DNA from: Arachnopeziza araneosa
Taxonomy: Eukaryota > Ascomycota > Leotiomycetes > Helotiales > Arachnopezizaceae
Length of the DNA stretch: 64,000 nt
Direction: 5' to 3'
Assembly: GCA_003988855.1 (NCBI GenBank)
Contig: QYAI01000015.1
Coordinates: 1-64,000, forward strand
Shown: in pieces, positions 35,472 through 47,580 of the stretch
Numbering within the stretch: position 1 is the stretch's first letter
Layout: each line of letters opens with the position of its first letter
The notes under the pieces: model-generated
The model's database searches: none
Told to the model about the DNA's origin: nothing
The model's input: only the letters and a program-made list of their open reading frames with translations
Made by a program: the position numbers and the translations under genes

Positions 35472-35998
35472 TGGAGATCAAGACGGTGGTTGGTGAGAGT
35501 ATGAAGCTCTGTGTTGTATGTCAACTTGAATAAGTTGGCTTTACGACCCTGATGAGTCTCAAAGTAGACACACCTTCCAGAATTGGTGAGAGGGTGCTAC
35601 AGTTAAGCCCCAGGAACCACTGGTGATGATAGAAGAATGCAAGAGCTCTGTTTGGAACTACTATCAAGATTAGTCTCGGCATTCGAAGGACTTATCACTG
35701 TGAGGAGACTGAGTACTGTACCTGGATACCCGTAAAACCCGACGAGAAAGTATCCGAGGATGAATCTGTGAGCGTGAAAGGCCAATAGCCCGTAGGAGGT
35801 GATTCTGGACGTCTACAACGGTTCGAAGAGAGAATGTTGTCGGGCAAGCAAGAGATCGAATCGGGATAGGGTTGGGCTCCTGCGCCAGGACAGGAAGCGA
35901 GCCTCACCTTGTCACCCGTGCCGACCACGCTTTCCCCATTTGAAGCAGCTCCCAGGCCAGGTGTGTGGGAGAGAAGGGAAGGACTCACCCGCTTCAAG
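35472..35998. promoter_or_regulatory. Divergent promoter between the adenylyltransferase and WDR68-like genes
   Basis: This stretch of 527 bases separates two divergent start codons. The part before 35999 has no in-frame ATG that would extend the WDR68-like protein. No recognised factor site was seen. Confidence 0.45.
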
Positions 35999-38173
35999 AT
36001 GCCCTTTCACCTACATTCGCATCCCAACAACTCCTCCACCTCGTCGTCGACGACGTCGCAGCCAGCACAACAAGCTCAGCTCGGGGCCACCACCACCAGC
36101 CTTCTGAAGGCAGGTCAAGCTTTAGGCTCATTTGGCGCCCCGACAATCAGCAACGCGGGGCCACAACGATCCTCTACAGTGAGTGATAGATTCGGGAATA
36201 TATCGCGCTCCAACGCAGGAGAATCACAAACCGCGTATGGACATCCCAATCCACCGATGAATCTGCCTTCTTCGACCGACCCCCAATTCGAAACTCCCAG
36301 GCGCAATCGACAGACAGATGAACTCCATCTAAGTTCCGCTGCGAACATGGCTTCACAACGCGGTCCTCTATCACCTCGAGATTATACTCCTGCGGGTCCT
36401 CAAATTAGTCTTGAGCAAGCTACTCCAGAGAACTCCCAATACCGAAGTGGGCAGCTCCCTGGATCTCTACAACCAGGACGGCCAGGCCCAATGTCGGCCA
36501 ATACGGCGCCTACGATACCCACTGCTCCTCAAAACGTATCCCAAGAACAGTATTCTACGCCTTCCAGATCAACTGGTATGGGCCTCTCACACAACTACAC
36601 ACGATCAAGTCCTGCCGCTGGCTTCGACGGCCAGTCATATGCACCCTTCACTCCAACTACGCCAAGTAGCAGCGATCAAAGCCATTTCACTTCTCCAACC
36701 ACCCAAAAATATACGCCTCAGAGTTCCCAACGAACAATCTCCAACACGCCATTAGGTTTGGCAGATATTCGGCCACGGGCAGACTCTAATTTATCAGATG
36801 CGTTACCAGGCGCGAATCCATATTCATACGATGGCGCAAATGCTGTTCCCACGAATAGTAACTATCTTGCGCCATGGGCAATATATGCTTTCGACTGGTG
36901 CAAATGGCCAGCACATAGCCATGATGCAGGCAAAGTAGCTCTAGGGAGTTATTTGGAAGATGGTCACAACTTTGTAAGGCTTCCTTATTGTCTCGACCTA
37001 GTTTTCTAAGAATTTCTCATAGATTCAAATACTCGACACTCAAATTACCCCAACTCCTTCAGAATCATACACACCAGGCGCTCCAAAATATGGTCTCGAT
37101 TTTGTGAAGGTTGCCGAAGCTACACATTCGTATCCAGTGACACGCTTGTTATGGGAACCTCCATCGTCTCACAAGCAGTCAACTGACCTTCTTGCGACCT
37201 CTGGTGACCATCTAAGACTGTGGTCGTTACCCTCGGAGACCCCAGTAACAACTCCGGGAAATTCAATCACCCGCTCTGCAAATCATGGACGAGATCTTCC
37301 TGCGAACAAACTCACGCCTTTGGCTTTACTATCAAATTCAAAAACACCAGAGCACACAGCACCTCTCACTTCACTGGATTGGAATACTGTATCCCCAAGT
37401 CTTATCATCACCTCGAGCATTGATACTACATGTACCATCTGGGACATACCGACATTGACTGCTAAAACACAATTGATTGCTCACGACAAGGAAGTTTTTG
37501 ATGTCCGGTTTTGTGCAAACAGTGTTGATGTATTTGTCAGCTGTGGTGCTGACGGTAGTGTACGGATGTTTGATTTGAGAAGCTTGGAGCATAGTACCAT
37601 CATCTATGAGCCCACTGCCAAGGACGACAAAGGTTTGTTTGACACTATGCGTATTCAGTCAAAAGCTTATATGTTGTAGACGCAAGCCCAGGGGGAGGTA
37701 GAATCAGTCCTACTTTAGCACAGCAAACAATGTCCTACGCCCCGCCGTTACTGCGACTTGCCGCTTCGCCACATGATACCCATCTTCTTGCAACATTTTC
37801 CCAGGACTCGAACATTATTCGTATTCTGGATGTGCGGCAACCAGGACAAGCATTACTCGAGCTCAAAGGCCACGCCGCTGCAATCAATTGCATAGAATGG
37901 TCTCCATCCCGGAGAGGAACTCTGGCTTCCGGAGCCGATGACTCTCTCGTCCTTGTCTGGGACCTCCTAAATCAAAGCACAGCCCTACCACCTCCCAACC
38001 CTGCTCTAAACGGCACATCTCTTCCAGACAACAGCCGCGGCCCAGCAGCAAGCTGGCAGTGTGATTACGAAGTTGGGAACATCAGCTGGGCACCACATAG
38101 TGCATTAAACAGCGATGGAGGGGATTGGGTAGGGGTCAGTGGTGGGCGGGGAATTTGGGGTGTCAAGCTCTGA
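35999..38173 (+). CDS. WDR68/DCAF7-like WD40 protein with long disordered N-terminus
   Basis: WDR68/DCAF7 is a conserved WD40 scaffold that binds DYRK-type kinases and serves as a substrate adaptor; yeast YPL247C is the counterpart. Three exons join in phase: 35999-36973, 37023-37632 and 37680-38173, giving 692 residues. Residues 1-295 are Ser/Pro/Gln-rich and probably disordered. The propeller opens with the family hallmark NYLAPWAIYAFDWCKWP and GKVALGSYLEDGHNFIQILD. It continues with PVTRLLWEPPSS, LLATSGDHLRLW, TAPLTSLDWNTVSPSLIITS, a WD unit SSIDTTCTIWDIPT, CGADGSVRMFDLRSLEHST, HAAAINCIEWSP and LASGADDSLVLVWDLL, ending VGVSGGRGIWGVKL. Animal DCAF7 is about 340 residues, so half of this protein is extra. 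Family assignment is firm. Confidence 0.92.
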
Positions 38174-38798
38174 TGATGAGATGAAATCATGTTACGAAAA
38201 GTCAAGAAAAGAAATCTTATAGACGACGATGAGTTAAGCGTTACGTGTGAACGATGCATGTGCAACCTGGCGTTAGGTCTTTCCTTCAGTTGTTTCCAAA
38301 TATCGATATCCGGGCATGTGAGGTTGTGATTGATTAATCCATATCGTGGGATGAACACATAGTTGCTCATTTGTATCATAAGGCAGACAAGACAGAAAGC
38401 AAAAGCATTGAGCCACTAAGTAATTGATAGTTTCCTACTATGATGTAAGCCTGAATCTTGAACTTCAGTACATATTTGTAGAATATTGGATGCCGATTGG
38501 ATTTATGCATTGTTCTATGATCGCTTCTATGTCGTATGCTCTTTCCTTGCCTTTCCTATCCTTCCCGTCTGCCTCTATGTAAAAGTCTCATGCATGCCAT
38601 CCCATCCCCAGCCCTTGTGTAGAAAGATTCGCATCCAAGTATCTCAAGACAGATAGATGGGTTAGACATTCGTGTCTGTTGTATCTCCTATAGTACAATC
38701 CATCGATGTGAGGTCCATGCTTGTAAATCGTTATTCGTCGTTCCTCAGATAGTAGCCAACTGTCGATTGGTGTGCTGACGACAATAGGGAAGGCCAGC
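38174..38798. other. Intergenic region between convergent genes
   Basis: A 625-base stretch with the 3' flanks of the WDR68-like and DUF1769 genes. I see nothing else in it. Confidence 0.55.
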
Positions 38799-40205
38799 CT
38801 AGTCCACATCGTCATCTACAAAAGCGCTAGGTTGCTTCTTATTCTCTTTCTCCTCGGGTTTCTTCTCTTCTTCCTTCTCCCCATTCTCATGGGCGGACCC
38901 ATAATTCCAGCCACTCTTTTCGCCCTCCTTCTCAAACCTTACTCTCTGCTCCTCAGGCAACAACGCAAATGGTTTCCCGCCCTCGACCCCGTCCTTCAAT
39001 TCCCCAGTCTTCTCATCAACATCTTCTTTCAGATATAGTGTGAATAGAACAACGAAAAGGACGGTGTTGGTAGCGCGGTTCTTGAGCACGTATCTTAGGG
39101 TGTGTGAGCGCTTTTGGACTTTCCTGTAAGGGAGGGGGAGTGGGGTCAGAAGGCGCGAGTAGAAAAGAAGTAGGAGGAGAATATTGACAAGTTTAAGGGA
39201 AGGAACCGTATGAGAGAAGGATGGATTGAGGAAGAGTCAAGAGTGCGAGAGGTATACTTTCGCGAGGATAAAAAGTCCGAATGAATAAGGAGGTAGAAAA
39301 TCATAGGTGTGATAGGGTCAAGTAGAGCGAATGGCTTACCGGAGACCTTGACCATCCCAATATTTCATAATCGGAAGCGTAAAACCTGGTAATCTGAGGG
39401 CGAAATCTGTTTTCCTCTGGCATTAGTAGGTGCAACACAACCGCCAACGCAAGTGATCCCAACTCACCGTTAAAATCCAAATACGGATTAAAAAAGTCAC
39501 ACCCATACGTCCTCCCTGCTTCCCAGTCCCATTCCTTCCTATTCTCCTCATTTAGGAACCACTTCTTCCTCGCCGCCTCACTCGCAGGTACACCCATCTC
39601 CTCCCTCACTTTGGTACCCTCTTCACACCCACCCTCCGTAAACACCAGCCCCGCCTCATGCTCCCCATCTGTTCTATCTCCATCCTTACTGCCTACATGC
39701 AATGTATTGACTGAGCTTGCGGCGGGACCATAGAGATACGGCTGATCGGCGTACACGTCCCCATCTAGGCCCGGATCCACAGCCCATTTAACGATCTTGA
39801 AAGCGGTGGAGAACCCTGGAGGCAGACGGTCACGGATTGGGTGGTCGAAATCGTTCCCAAAGACGAGATCATCGCCGTTGATGTCAGATTTTGGCGTAAA
39901 ACGGAAGGCGATGGAGTATTGGTCTTTGTTCTTGGAGTGTGCGGGCAGGTCAAAATAGGCGGAAGTGGAGGGAGAACTGTGAGGGAGGCCGCGATAGGAC
40001 TATATGCGTCTGAGTTAGCTAAGTGGCTTGTATAGAGATATTGAGATAGAGGGGAGATAGGTACCTGAATTCGCACGTTGAGGTCAACGCTGAGATGCTC
40101 TGACTCGATTGTAATTTGCTTCGTATCATTGACTGGTACAACTTGATGCTTGGTGATATCATATTCCGACCCCGCAGTAACTTGCAGAATGTAATTATGC
40201 GCCAT
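38799..40205 (-). CDS. DUF1769 family protein, C-terminal membrane segment
   Basis: The family is conserved in fungi but its role is unknown. Four exons join in phase: 40205-40065, 39999-39468, 39406-39340 and 39123-38799, giving 354 residues. Visible conserved blocks are the N-terminal MAHNYILQVTAGSEYD, then RFTPKSDINGDDLVFGNDFD, RDRLPPGFSTAFKIVKWAVD with GDVYADQPYLYG after it, TYGCDFFNPYLDFNDFALRL and PGFTLPIMKYWDGQGLR. A single hydrophobic stretch (NTVLFVVLFTLYL) near residue 270 follows a basic RYVLKNRAT, so a tail-region membrane anchor is possible. The last 70 residues are charged, rich in Glu and Lys. The two internal exons are short (67 nt in one). Family match from memory of the DUF1769 pattern. 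Confidence 0.82.
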
Positions 40206-41202
40206 GGCTACAGTGCACTTCCTGTGCTCTGAGAAGCACTGTTGTCTGCCTCAACGAATTTTTTTTTCTTTGCGAGCAGTCTTAACAGCAAGTGGAATAG
40301 CGGCGGTGTCACGATGAACTTTGGTGAAGATTAGTCGCCGGCGAAAGAAGATACCTGTCCAAGATAATTGAACTAGTACGTGTATTCAGTTCAATGGAGT
40401 TCAGGTGAAGTGGGTGGAGTTGTTGAGACCGCGTCCTGCTCTGTATATTGATTTTTCGGCTATGTCACCGTGACGTAGCGAGTTTTGGCGGGGGGGAAAC
40501 ATCGGGAGCATGTGACACTAAAACACGACGTATTTCTTCTACATAGGTAGACTCATAATGAATACATCGCATTTGGCAGATGAGAATACTCGGGTAGATT
40601 AAACTTAAAAGTGCTAGACTTCTCAAGGCACTCTCATATATGTATTTATAATTTCACCCCTCAATGTGGCTGATTCATAAAAATTAATACGTTAAGTGTT
40701 AACATGTTAGTTGTCGTCCGCAAACTCTGCTGATTTAATCACTTCTCATGGTAATTTTTATACTTTTATTTTGAGTTTCAAGATCCCATCTTGCTGTATC
40801 TCGTGCGGTTAGACATTCTGTATTTCGACGTCATTTTCAACTGTTGGCTTATTCTCAACCACTCCATCGGGTTATTGTGTATAGATTGTGTCCAGAGGTC
40901 TGTTTATCTTCAGACATTTGAAAAGGCAAGAAGTTTGTCTGATATCAGTCTACACATATAGATCTGGCCTGGCAGTATCAAACGTATAGGTTTAATTCGT
41001 CGTGTGTATACAAATTTGTTACAATAGATACAATTGATACGCTAAGCCCACCCTTCAACAAATTGGACTTTGACTGCGATCATTAAATGGTGATAGGAAC
41101 TCGTCAATGTTGACTCGCTCAAAGTAGCTGATATGGCCGAAACCAACCCAGTACTGTGCCAATCTGTTGTGCGATATCATAATAAGTTGGCTTTCGATGT
41201 AT
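40206..41202. other. Intergenic region, AT-rich in its middle
   Basis: The left 300 bases hold the DUF1769 promoter with a T/A run near 40260. From about 40560 to 41080 the sequence is AT-rich with no long open frame. I see no gene; a decayed insertion cannot be excluded. Confidence 0.5.
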
Positions 41203-42817
41203 TTACCTGTCATTGATTAGCTTGTCGTGATCGCGAGTAAAGGAGCCAGACTCACTACTGCGAAACATCCTCTCTGCAATGTGTCCCCGACTTCGGACCA
41301 TTCTCGCACCTCCAAATTGTTTTTCTGTTGCGTGACGGACAAAAGCCTTACTTGAGATATCGTCCGCGATGAATGTGTACTCTCCTCTCGGGATATTAGG
41401 ATCGCCGGTCAATTTGATAGCCTGCAGGCTTCCGCGATAGATACGCTCCTCTTTCTTTCTAATCTCAAAATCTTCCGAGGTCTCGTCCTCAGCCTGCACC
41501 ACACTCGCTTCATCAAAAGATTCCTCGTTGTCAGGTTGGTGCATCAGCAAAAATTCACAGCCGTGGCCACTATAATCGCCAATCCAAATTCCTCTAAAGG
41601 GTTTCTCTTCAGTTGGCGTGTAAAGCTTAGGATCCAAAGTCGCGTAGGTGTATATCTCTTCACCGAGATGAAGTCTCATACTTGAGCCTGCAGTGCCAGG
41701 CATTTCCATCCACCGTCTAACCCTAAACGACTGGTTACTGGCGTCCGAGCGCTTCTGAGGTTTGTGACCCCATCCCACAAAAGATTCTTGACTAGCATTG
41801 CGGACCCGATGACGAGCTGGTATAGTCGGCGGGGGCCAGAGTTGCATATTCGGACGTTCTTCAACTGGCCGAGAAAGCATGAAGTTTGAGAACACTCCAC
41901 GAGAACGTCCCTCCTCAATAAGCATTGGTATCTCCGAGTTAAACCTGAGCGCTGGGTTCGGCTCAGGAGAAGCTTTCATCACCGAACCAAGGGATGAAAC
42001 ATCTAGCTGCAGAAGAGGTTGATCCAGATGCAGACGACATCGTGGTTCGAATGAATGTATTATGACTTCATCGTCTGCTTCCCATGGTTCGAAGGTAGGC
42101 GGAGGGCGCTCAGCAACGAGACGATATCCCTCTATGCAACCACGGCGCGGATCGTACCGGGTAATCATCAGTTTCCCGGTTAAGAAGTAGTCCGAGAACC
42201 ACACCTTGTACTTCGGCAGAAACCAATGGGGATCATGAGCCATGTAGAGTTCTCGATAAGTGGCGCATGGTGACGGTGACGTTAGTGTAACTCCAGGAAT
42301 GTTGTCTTGAACATGTCTCTGCCAAGCAAGGTCCGAACGTGAATGCTCAGATAGAAGCCGACATGTTGAAGAGACAGAAGTAAGATCAATAGGCCCTAGG
42401 AAGGATAGTACGAGATTGATAAGCTCGCCTGGTAATGTGGAGAGGTGGCTACCATGAATCCTGCTGTGGGAATCCGATGAATCTATTTGGGAGTACTATT
42501 AGCCATGCTCGTCTTGTTAACGATATAACTCAGAGGAAATTCGTAGGCTCAGTTCTTGTCCAGCCGCTGTGGACGCAAAGACAGAGCAAATATAACATAC
42601 CTGGTAGAGACGTAGTAGGAGAAATAGTGTTGCTAACATGGCTTTCTTCTTCGGGGATTTCGAGGATATTTTTCTGTTGCAGCAGGGCATCCTCCGGGAT
42701 CTCAGCAGCTACCGCTGCCACCAGGAAAACATTCTCATCAGTTCCGGCATCGACACGACCATATACGTATTCAAAATCATTCTCCATAGGAGGATCCAGA
42801 GTCGAAGACGAGGACAT
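41203..42817 (-). CDS. FBXO31-like F-box protein
   Basis: Probable substrate receptor of an SCF ubiquitin ligase. Two exons are inferred: 42817-42601 and 42482-41203, joined in phase 1, giving 498 residues. The first ATG (context CACCATGTCC) is at 42817; an upstream open frame lacks an ATG. The F-box lies at about residues 84-130: LSTLPGELINLVLSFL then SVSSTCRLLSEHSRSDLAWQ. After it come PHWFLPKYKVWFSDYFLTG, CIEGYRLVAERPPPTFEPW and, far downstream, FRGIWIGDYSGHGCEFLLMH, GSLQAIKLTGDPNIPRGEYT and the end MVRSRGHIAERMF, which copy the FBXO31 layout (a GDYGPHG-type block and the glycine-rich turn). FBXO31 in animals removes cyclin D1; the fungal target is unknown. Confidence 0.85.
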
Positions 42818-43660
42818 GGTGCCGTGATGGTCGGTTTTCTCGCCGCTTGCCGAGTTATCAGTCCCACCACTCTTGATCCCAGAATCACAAGCAAAAAAAA
42901 CCAAAAAGGACCCAGAAGAGCAGAGAAAGAAATCAAGAAGCTCCAGGTGTTAGTGTCCCAGCGAGCAGAACCTTCCCTCCTTCCTCCCGCTCTGCATGAA
43001 CGCACGGATTGCTCAGTTGCCAGACCTCCGGCTCGCGAATCTCCAGACTTCCAACCCCAATCCGAAGCCAAACAGGGACACGGACGCTGCTTCTCCTCTT
43101 TTTCCTGGCTGGCACCAGTTCCCTCCGTCTCTTGCAGCGGATACCACGCCACCAAAGCACGGCGGCTCAAAGAGGTCGAGGATGAGTCTTCTGATGCTGC
43201 GGTGACTCTGGCGGCATTATATGATTGCCGGTCTCTTGGAGAGCTTCCTATTCCGGTGTCTTTCTAGCCACCTGCATAGGCGATGGCGGCAGTTACGGGT
43301 TGGCAGCCTAGGCTATGTTATGCTATGCGTGGCGTTGACGAGCATAGGTGGGAGACCCTGCCTGTAATTTGGGCTGCAAAGGCGCTGCGTGTCTGCTTCG
43401 GGGAGGTCTGGAGGCTGGAGGCTGGAACGGGCAGCAGCGGAGGCTTTGTCGGTGGGAATTGCGCTGGGCGTGGGAGCGTGATTTCGAGTTGAGGGATGTT
43501 TGCGGCCGCGATTGGTGCCAAGGGCGTCGGCCAGTGTTGTGTGGTTGTGTGGTGTTGTTGCTGCGCAAGAAGTGTATTTTCACAGGTGGACGATGTTTTG
43601 GGGCGATCCGGGTAAGTTGACTGAGAGAGGAAGGTGCTTCTTTTTTCGGGGTGATGGAGC

Positions 43661-43700
43661 GGGATGGGGATGGGGATGGGGATGGGGATGGGGATGGGGA
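43661..43700. repeat. (GGGGAT)n repeat, about 6.7 copies
   Basis: A perfect run of GGGGAT units lies on the + strand. Four or more G4 tracts with two-base spacers could fold as a G-quadruplex. It is not the fungal telomere unit TTAGGG. Confidence 0.9.
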
Positions 43701-43770
43701 GACGAGCACGAACAGCAGAGAGAGCTACGGTAGCACTAGGTACCTACTTACTGAGCTTAAAATCTCGGCC

Positions 43771-43832
43771 AGGGCAGCCAGCAGCCAGCAGCCAGCAGCC
43801 ACCGCCACTACCACTACCACTACCACCACCAG
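43771..43832. repeat. (GCCA/GCAGCCA)n and (CCACTA)n simple repeats
   Basis: A run of AGCAGCC units is followed directly by CCACTA units and CCACCA. These are purely low-complexity. Confidence 0.7.
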
Positions 43833-44154
43833 GTAATGGTTTGCGCCCTTTCAGCCTCCGATGTCGCCGGATCCAGCACCGCCGGCCGGGTCCAGCAACC
43901 GATGTCATCTGGAGAAACCTCGTGGGAGAGACGGGGATAGCCATCCTTCCATTCCAAATCTATTTACACATCTCTCGCATCAACTTCCATGGGCGGCGCG
44001 CTGAAATGCCATCTCCCACTGCTCATTCTTCTCTAGAAGACGCGAAGAACAATCGTGACGTTGGTGGGACCCCGCAACCGTTGAAGGTCGATAAGCCCAG
44101 CCCAGCCCAGCCCAGCCCGAACAGAGCGATACGATAACCAAAACCCTCCTCACG

Positions 44155-44156
<2 letters not shown>

Positions 44157-44185
<29 letters not shown>
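44157..44185. repeat. (CT)n dinucleotide run upstream of the cupin gene
   Basis: About 14 CT units lie 145 bases before the cupin start codon. Pyrimidine-rich tracts are common in fungal promoters and leaders and can mark transcription starts. Confidence 0.9.
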
Positions 44186-44188
<3 letters not shown>

Positions 44189-44330
44189 CCCTTTCCTACA
44201 TTTTCATTCCTGCTGAGGATATATACATCCACCCCTTTCTTACTTTTGGGTGTCCACGGCATCAGCACGCACACTTTGGCCTTCCACCTTCCTTCCTCCC
44301 TTGACCCTCCCTCCCCCCCCAAACAGAAAC

Positions 44331-45335
44331 ATGAGCTTCCTGCCCATCATCAAAGACATCCTCCCCATCCTCCTTCCCAGCCGCATCCTCGTCACCCACG
44401 CCCCCGAGTTGAGCGCTGATGGAGCCGGCCCGGGTCAGGTAGAGGGCATGGTCCGGAAGGGCGCCATCTCCAGCCCGTCAGACAAGTTGTGCGCGTCTGG
44501 TAAGCTGATGCTTTCTGTTGTTGCAGATGCCTGGGATGCAATGTCTGAAGTTAGCATTGACATCCATGCCGGGAAAAGTCTTCGCGAATGTCACTCGGAT
44601 ATTTATAGCAGAAGTGCTATGCATATATCTCGGAACATTGGTGCGCTTCTTGTAGCTCACTCCCACCCAAACCTATCCAATTGCCCTCTGACAGCAGCAT
44701 TCTTAGACACTTCTCATGAAGAGAAGACTCGGACGTCTCAATTCCAAGTAGAGTCTTGCTTGTTGAAATTGTTGAGTTTTGCGCTGCTGGCAGTGCTAGC
44801 TGTTGTCGATATCATATGTATAACGCACATTCCTGCACATCCCTATCGCTTTCGATTCTCTTGACAAGCAAGCTCTGTAATATTTGTTACTTCTGCCGTT
44901 CCCTTAGCCTAACCCCACGTCCTCCAATCTCCTTTCCTTTCCTCGCTCTATTCAGCATCAACTCACAAACCTCAGTCCTCCTTCTCCCACCACACACCTC
45001 TTCCACTATCCACCACCAGTATGAGCCCTATCTCTGTTCCTATTACATTCTAACTAACCCACCCCCTTCCCATTTCCAATTCCTCGTCCCCATCTCACAA
45101 CCTCAGCGGCTCCCTAGAAAGTCTCATCTACGCCACCTCAGGTCAGGGCCTCCTTCTCTCCCATTCGGGGATCACACGTCAATTGCTCTCCCCGGGAGAT
45201 TTTGCGCTAATCCCTGCATGGACCGAACATCAGTTTGTAAATGAATCGGATGAGGAAGTGCGGTGGGTTATTGTATGTAGTGGAGGTGAGGAAGAGGTTG
45301 TAGATTTGAAGGGTTGGGGCAAGGAGGTGAAGTGA
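44331..45335 (+). CDS. Small cupin-domain protein
   Basis: A single cupin barrel of 146 residues; the reaction is unknown. Three exons are inferred: 44331-44499, 44976-45018 and 45107-45335. The 476-nt first intron is long for this genome, but phases fit and the protein match is good: MVRKGAISSPSDKLCAS joins VLLLPPHTSSTIHHHG and then SLESLIYATSGQGLLLS. The pattern follows the fungal cupin family with PHTSSxIHHHG (metal-binding histidines), then LLSPGDFALIPAWTEHQFVN, giving the PGDFALIPAWTEHQ second cupin motif with His. The end is VVDLKGWGKEV. The middle exon has only 43 nt. An alternative start is not needed. It is the neighbour of pyruvate kinase, tail to tail. Family is clear; enzymatic activity is not. 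Confidence 0.82.
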
Positions 45336-45837
45336 CCGGCTATTGGAAGCAGAGAAGAATTAATACCTGATTCTGGCTGATTAAACAAGAGAAATTATCT
45401 GATCCCAAGAAGTTGATCTTGAGGGGTATACGAGTAGTTATTGCCTAGGCATGTCACATCTCACCACAAATATAGATAATGGAAATTATAATTTGGAAAA
45501 TGCTAGCTCGAATGGCAACAACATACTGAGTCTTCATCTTGAAATCAAAAGAGGTCATGTCATAAAGGTTAAGAAATCAAAGGCGGCACTTGCCATTAAC
45601 GTTCAACGATCACAGTACAGACGAAATTCATCATTCATAATCGCGTAGCGTTTTCTCTATAAACCAGCGTCGAATATCAAGTGGCATGCGGCCTTCACCA
45701 TATCCGTCCTCTGCCACAGGTCGCCTATATCTACTATCCCGGTAGAAGGCCCAAAAACAATCTCGATGCAGGTTCGGATAGAACCTACAATGCATGTAGA
45801 GCGGAATCGCGAATTAAGGAAGTGATGCAGAAGCAGC

Positions 45838-47580
45838 CTACTTCTCAAGTCCAAGAGTGTGATCTGCCTTGATCACACGAAGACTACGTATTTATGTTAG
45901 CTAGGAGAAGAAAATGGTAATGAAGAACTTACGTGTTGGTGTTGCCCATACCGCCCTTCCATCCTTGAACAACAACCACGGTCTCACCCTCGGTAAGAAC
46001 CTTGAGCTTGATGGCCTCAGAGAGACCCCACTTGATTCTTCTATCAACATCCTCTTGCCAGTTGACTTTGGTGAAGTCGGGCTTCTCCTCAGCGAAGTAG
46101 AATGGGTAAACTCCACGATACAGGTGGCCGTATCGAGAAGCACTAGCATTACGGGTGACCATGAAGATAGGGCAGACAGGTCTGTACTTTGATAGAAGGC
46201 GGGCACTGTCTCCACTGGTTGAGAGAACTATAATAGCGCCGGCATTCAAATCCAAGCTAGCACGAACAGCAGCCATAGCGCAGGACTCGGTGATACTGAC
46301 GGGACGGTCGACAAGGTTGCAGAGCTCCTCGAAGTGAGAGACGTAAGCAATCGTGTTTTCAGCCTTCAAGCAAGTCTCGTGCATCTCTCTAACAGCTTCG
46401 ACGGGGTAGCTACCCTTTGCAGTCTCACCGGACAACATGACACAATCGGCTCCGTCGGTGACGGCGTTACCAACATCACTGATCTCGGCACGGGTAGGTC
46501 GAGGGTTGTAGATCATAGACTCGAGCATCTGGGTGGCACAAATAACTGGCTTGCCAGCAATATTGCACATGGCAATCATCTTCTTCTGTGCAGCAAACAC
46601 CTCGGCAGCAGGAATCTCAATTCCCAAATCTCCACGAGCCACCATAACACCATCGGTCTCCTTCAAGATCTCAGCAAAGTTGTTGAGACCTTGTCGGTTC
46701 TCGATCTTTGCAATGATTTGAATGTGCTTGCCATCATCGCCGAGAACCTTACGGATAGATTTGATATCATCACCACGACGAATAAAGGAGGCGAAGACCA
46801 TGTCAACATTGTTCTCGACACCAAATCGCAGATCGTTCTTATCCTTATCAGACAACGCGGGAAGATCGACGTCGGTATTTGGCAGATTGACACCCTTCTT
46901 GGAGGAGATCTTGCCATTGTTTCTAGCGCGGACTCGGATAGTCTTCTCGTCCTTGATCTCAAGAACATCGAAAGCAAGAACACCATCATCAACGTAGATG
47001 ATTCTGCCAGGTTCAATGACCTTGGTGATGTTCTTGTAGTCAACGTACCTAAAGTTTAAGAAGTCAACTTTGATGACCGAGTGAATGTGAGTGATAAAAT
47101 GACATACATGTTCTTATTGTCACAAGCTGCGATATATTTCTCATCGGTGGTGATGTTCATCTCAGTCCCGGCAGTGATAGGGATATCCTCGTCACCTGAA
47201 GTATTACCAGTTCTGATCTCAGGTCCCTTGGTATCCAAGGCAATAGCAATCTGACGTCCCTTCTGAACTTTCTCGGCTTGGCGGGCATTGTCGATGACAG
47301 ACTGGTGGTACGCGTGTGAGCCGTGAGAGAAGTTCATACGAACAACGTTGAGACCGGCCGTACGAAGCTTGTTAATTTGTTCAACGCCGTTGGTTTTTGG
47401 TCCGATGGCTAGAAGGGCGTCAGCTTTGACTATATATGAAAGCAGATCTCAAGATCACTTACTGCAGATGATAGAGGTTCGGCGGTAGTTCTTGGTGGGA
47501 GCATATTCAGTGTTGAGTTGCGAGAGCCATTCCACTTTCGTGGAGCCGGAGCTGAGATGATCCATTGCGGTTGGAGCCAT
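45838..47580 (-). CDS. Pyruvate kinase
   Basis: The last glycolytic step: phosphoenolpyruvate plus ADP to pyruvate plus ATP, in the cytosol. Four exons join in phase: 47580-47463, 47408-47108, 47048-45933 and 45883-45838, giving 526 residues, the usual fungal length. Landmarks are RRTSIICTIGPKTN, GLNVVRMNFSHGSH (with the K+ site Asn and Ser), ALDTKGPEIRTG, SDKDKNDLRFGVENNVDMVF, and the active-site signature IAKIENRQGLNNF with GVMVARGDLGIEIP. Then the VICATQMLESMI and PTRAEISDVGNAVTDGADCVM blocks. The last small exon (46 nt) supplies TLRVIKADHTLGLEK. The gene is strongly expressed in most fungi; codon choice here is enriched in C-ending codons, as expected. The long leader upstream is shared with the mitofissin gene. 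Identity is certain. Confidence 0.98.

Larger units (their letters stand above)
42818..44330. other. GC-rich intergenic region with simple repeats, divergent promoters
   Basis: This 1.5 kb stretch separates the FBXO31-like gene and the cupin gene. It holds three simple repeats (listed separately), short AGCCC tandem copies near 44096-44119 and several long but featureless open frames on both strands that come from GC bias. I do not support a gene. Confidence 0.5.

Noticed and set aside
42933..43620. Several long open frames on both strands upstream of the FBXO31-like gene
   Set aside because: They follow GC bias and low-complexity sequence, overlap each other on both strands and match nothing known.
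43661..43700. Interstitial telomere repeat
   Set aside because: The unit is GGGGAT, not TTAGGG or a known fungal variant.
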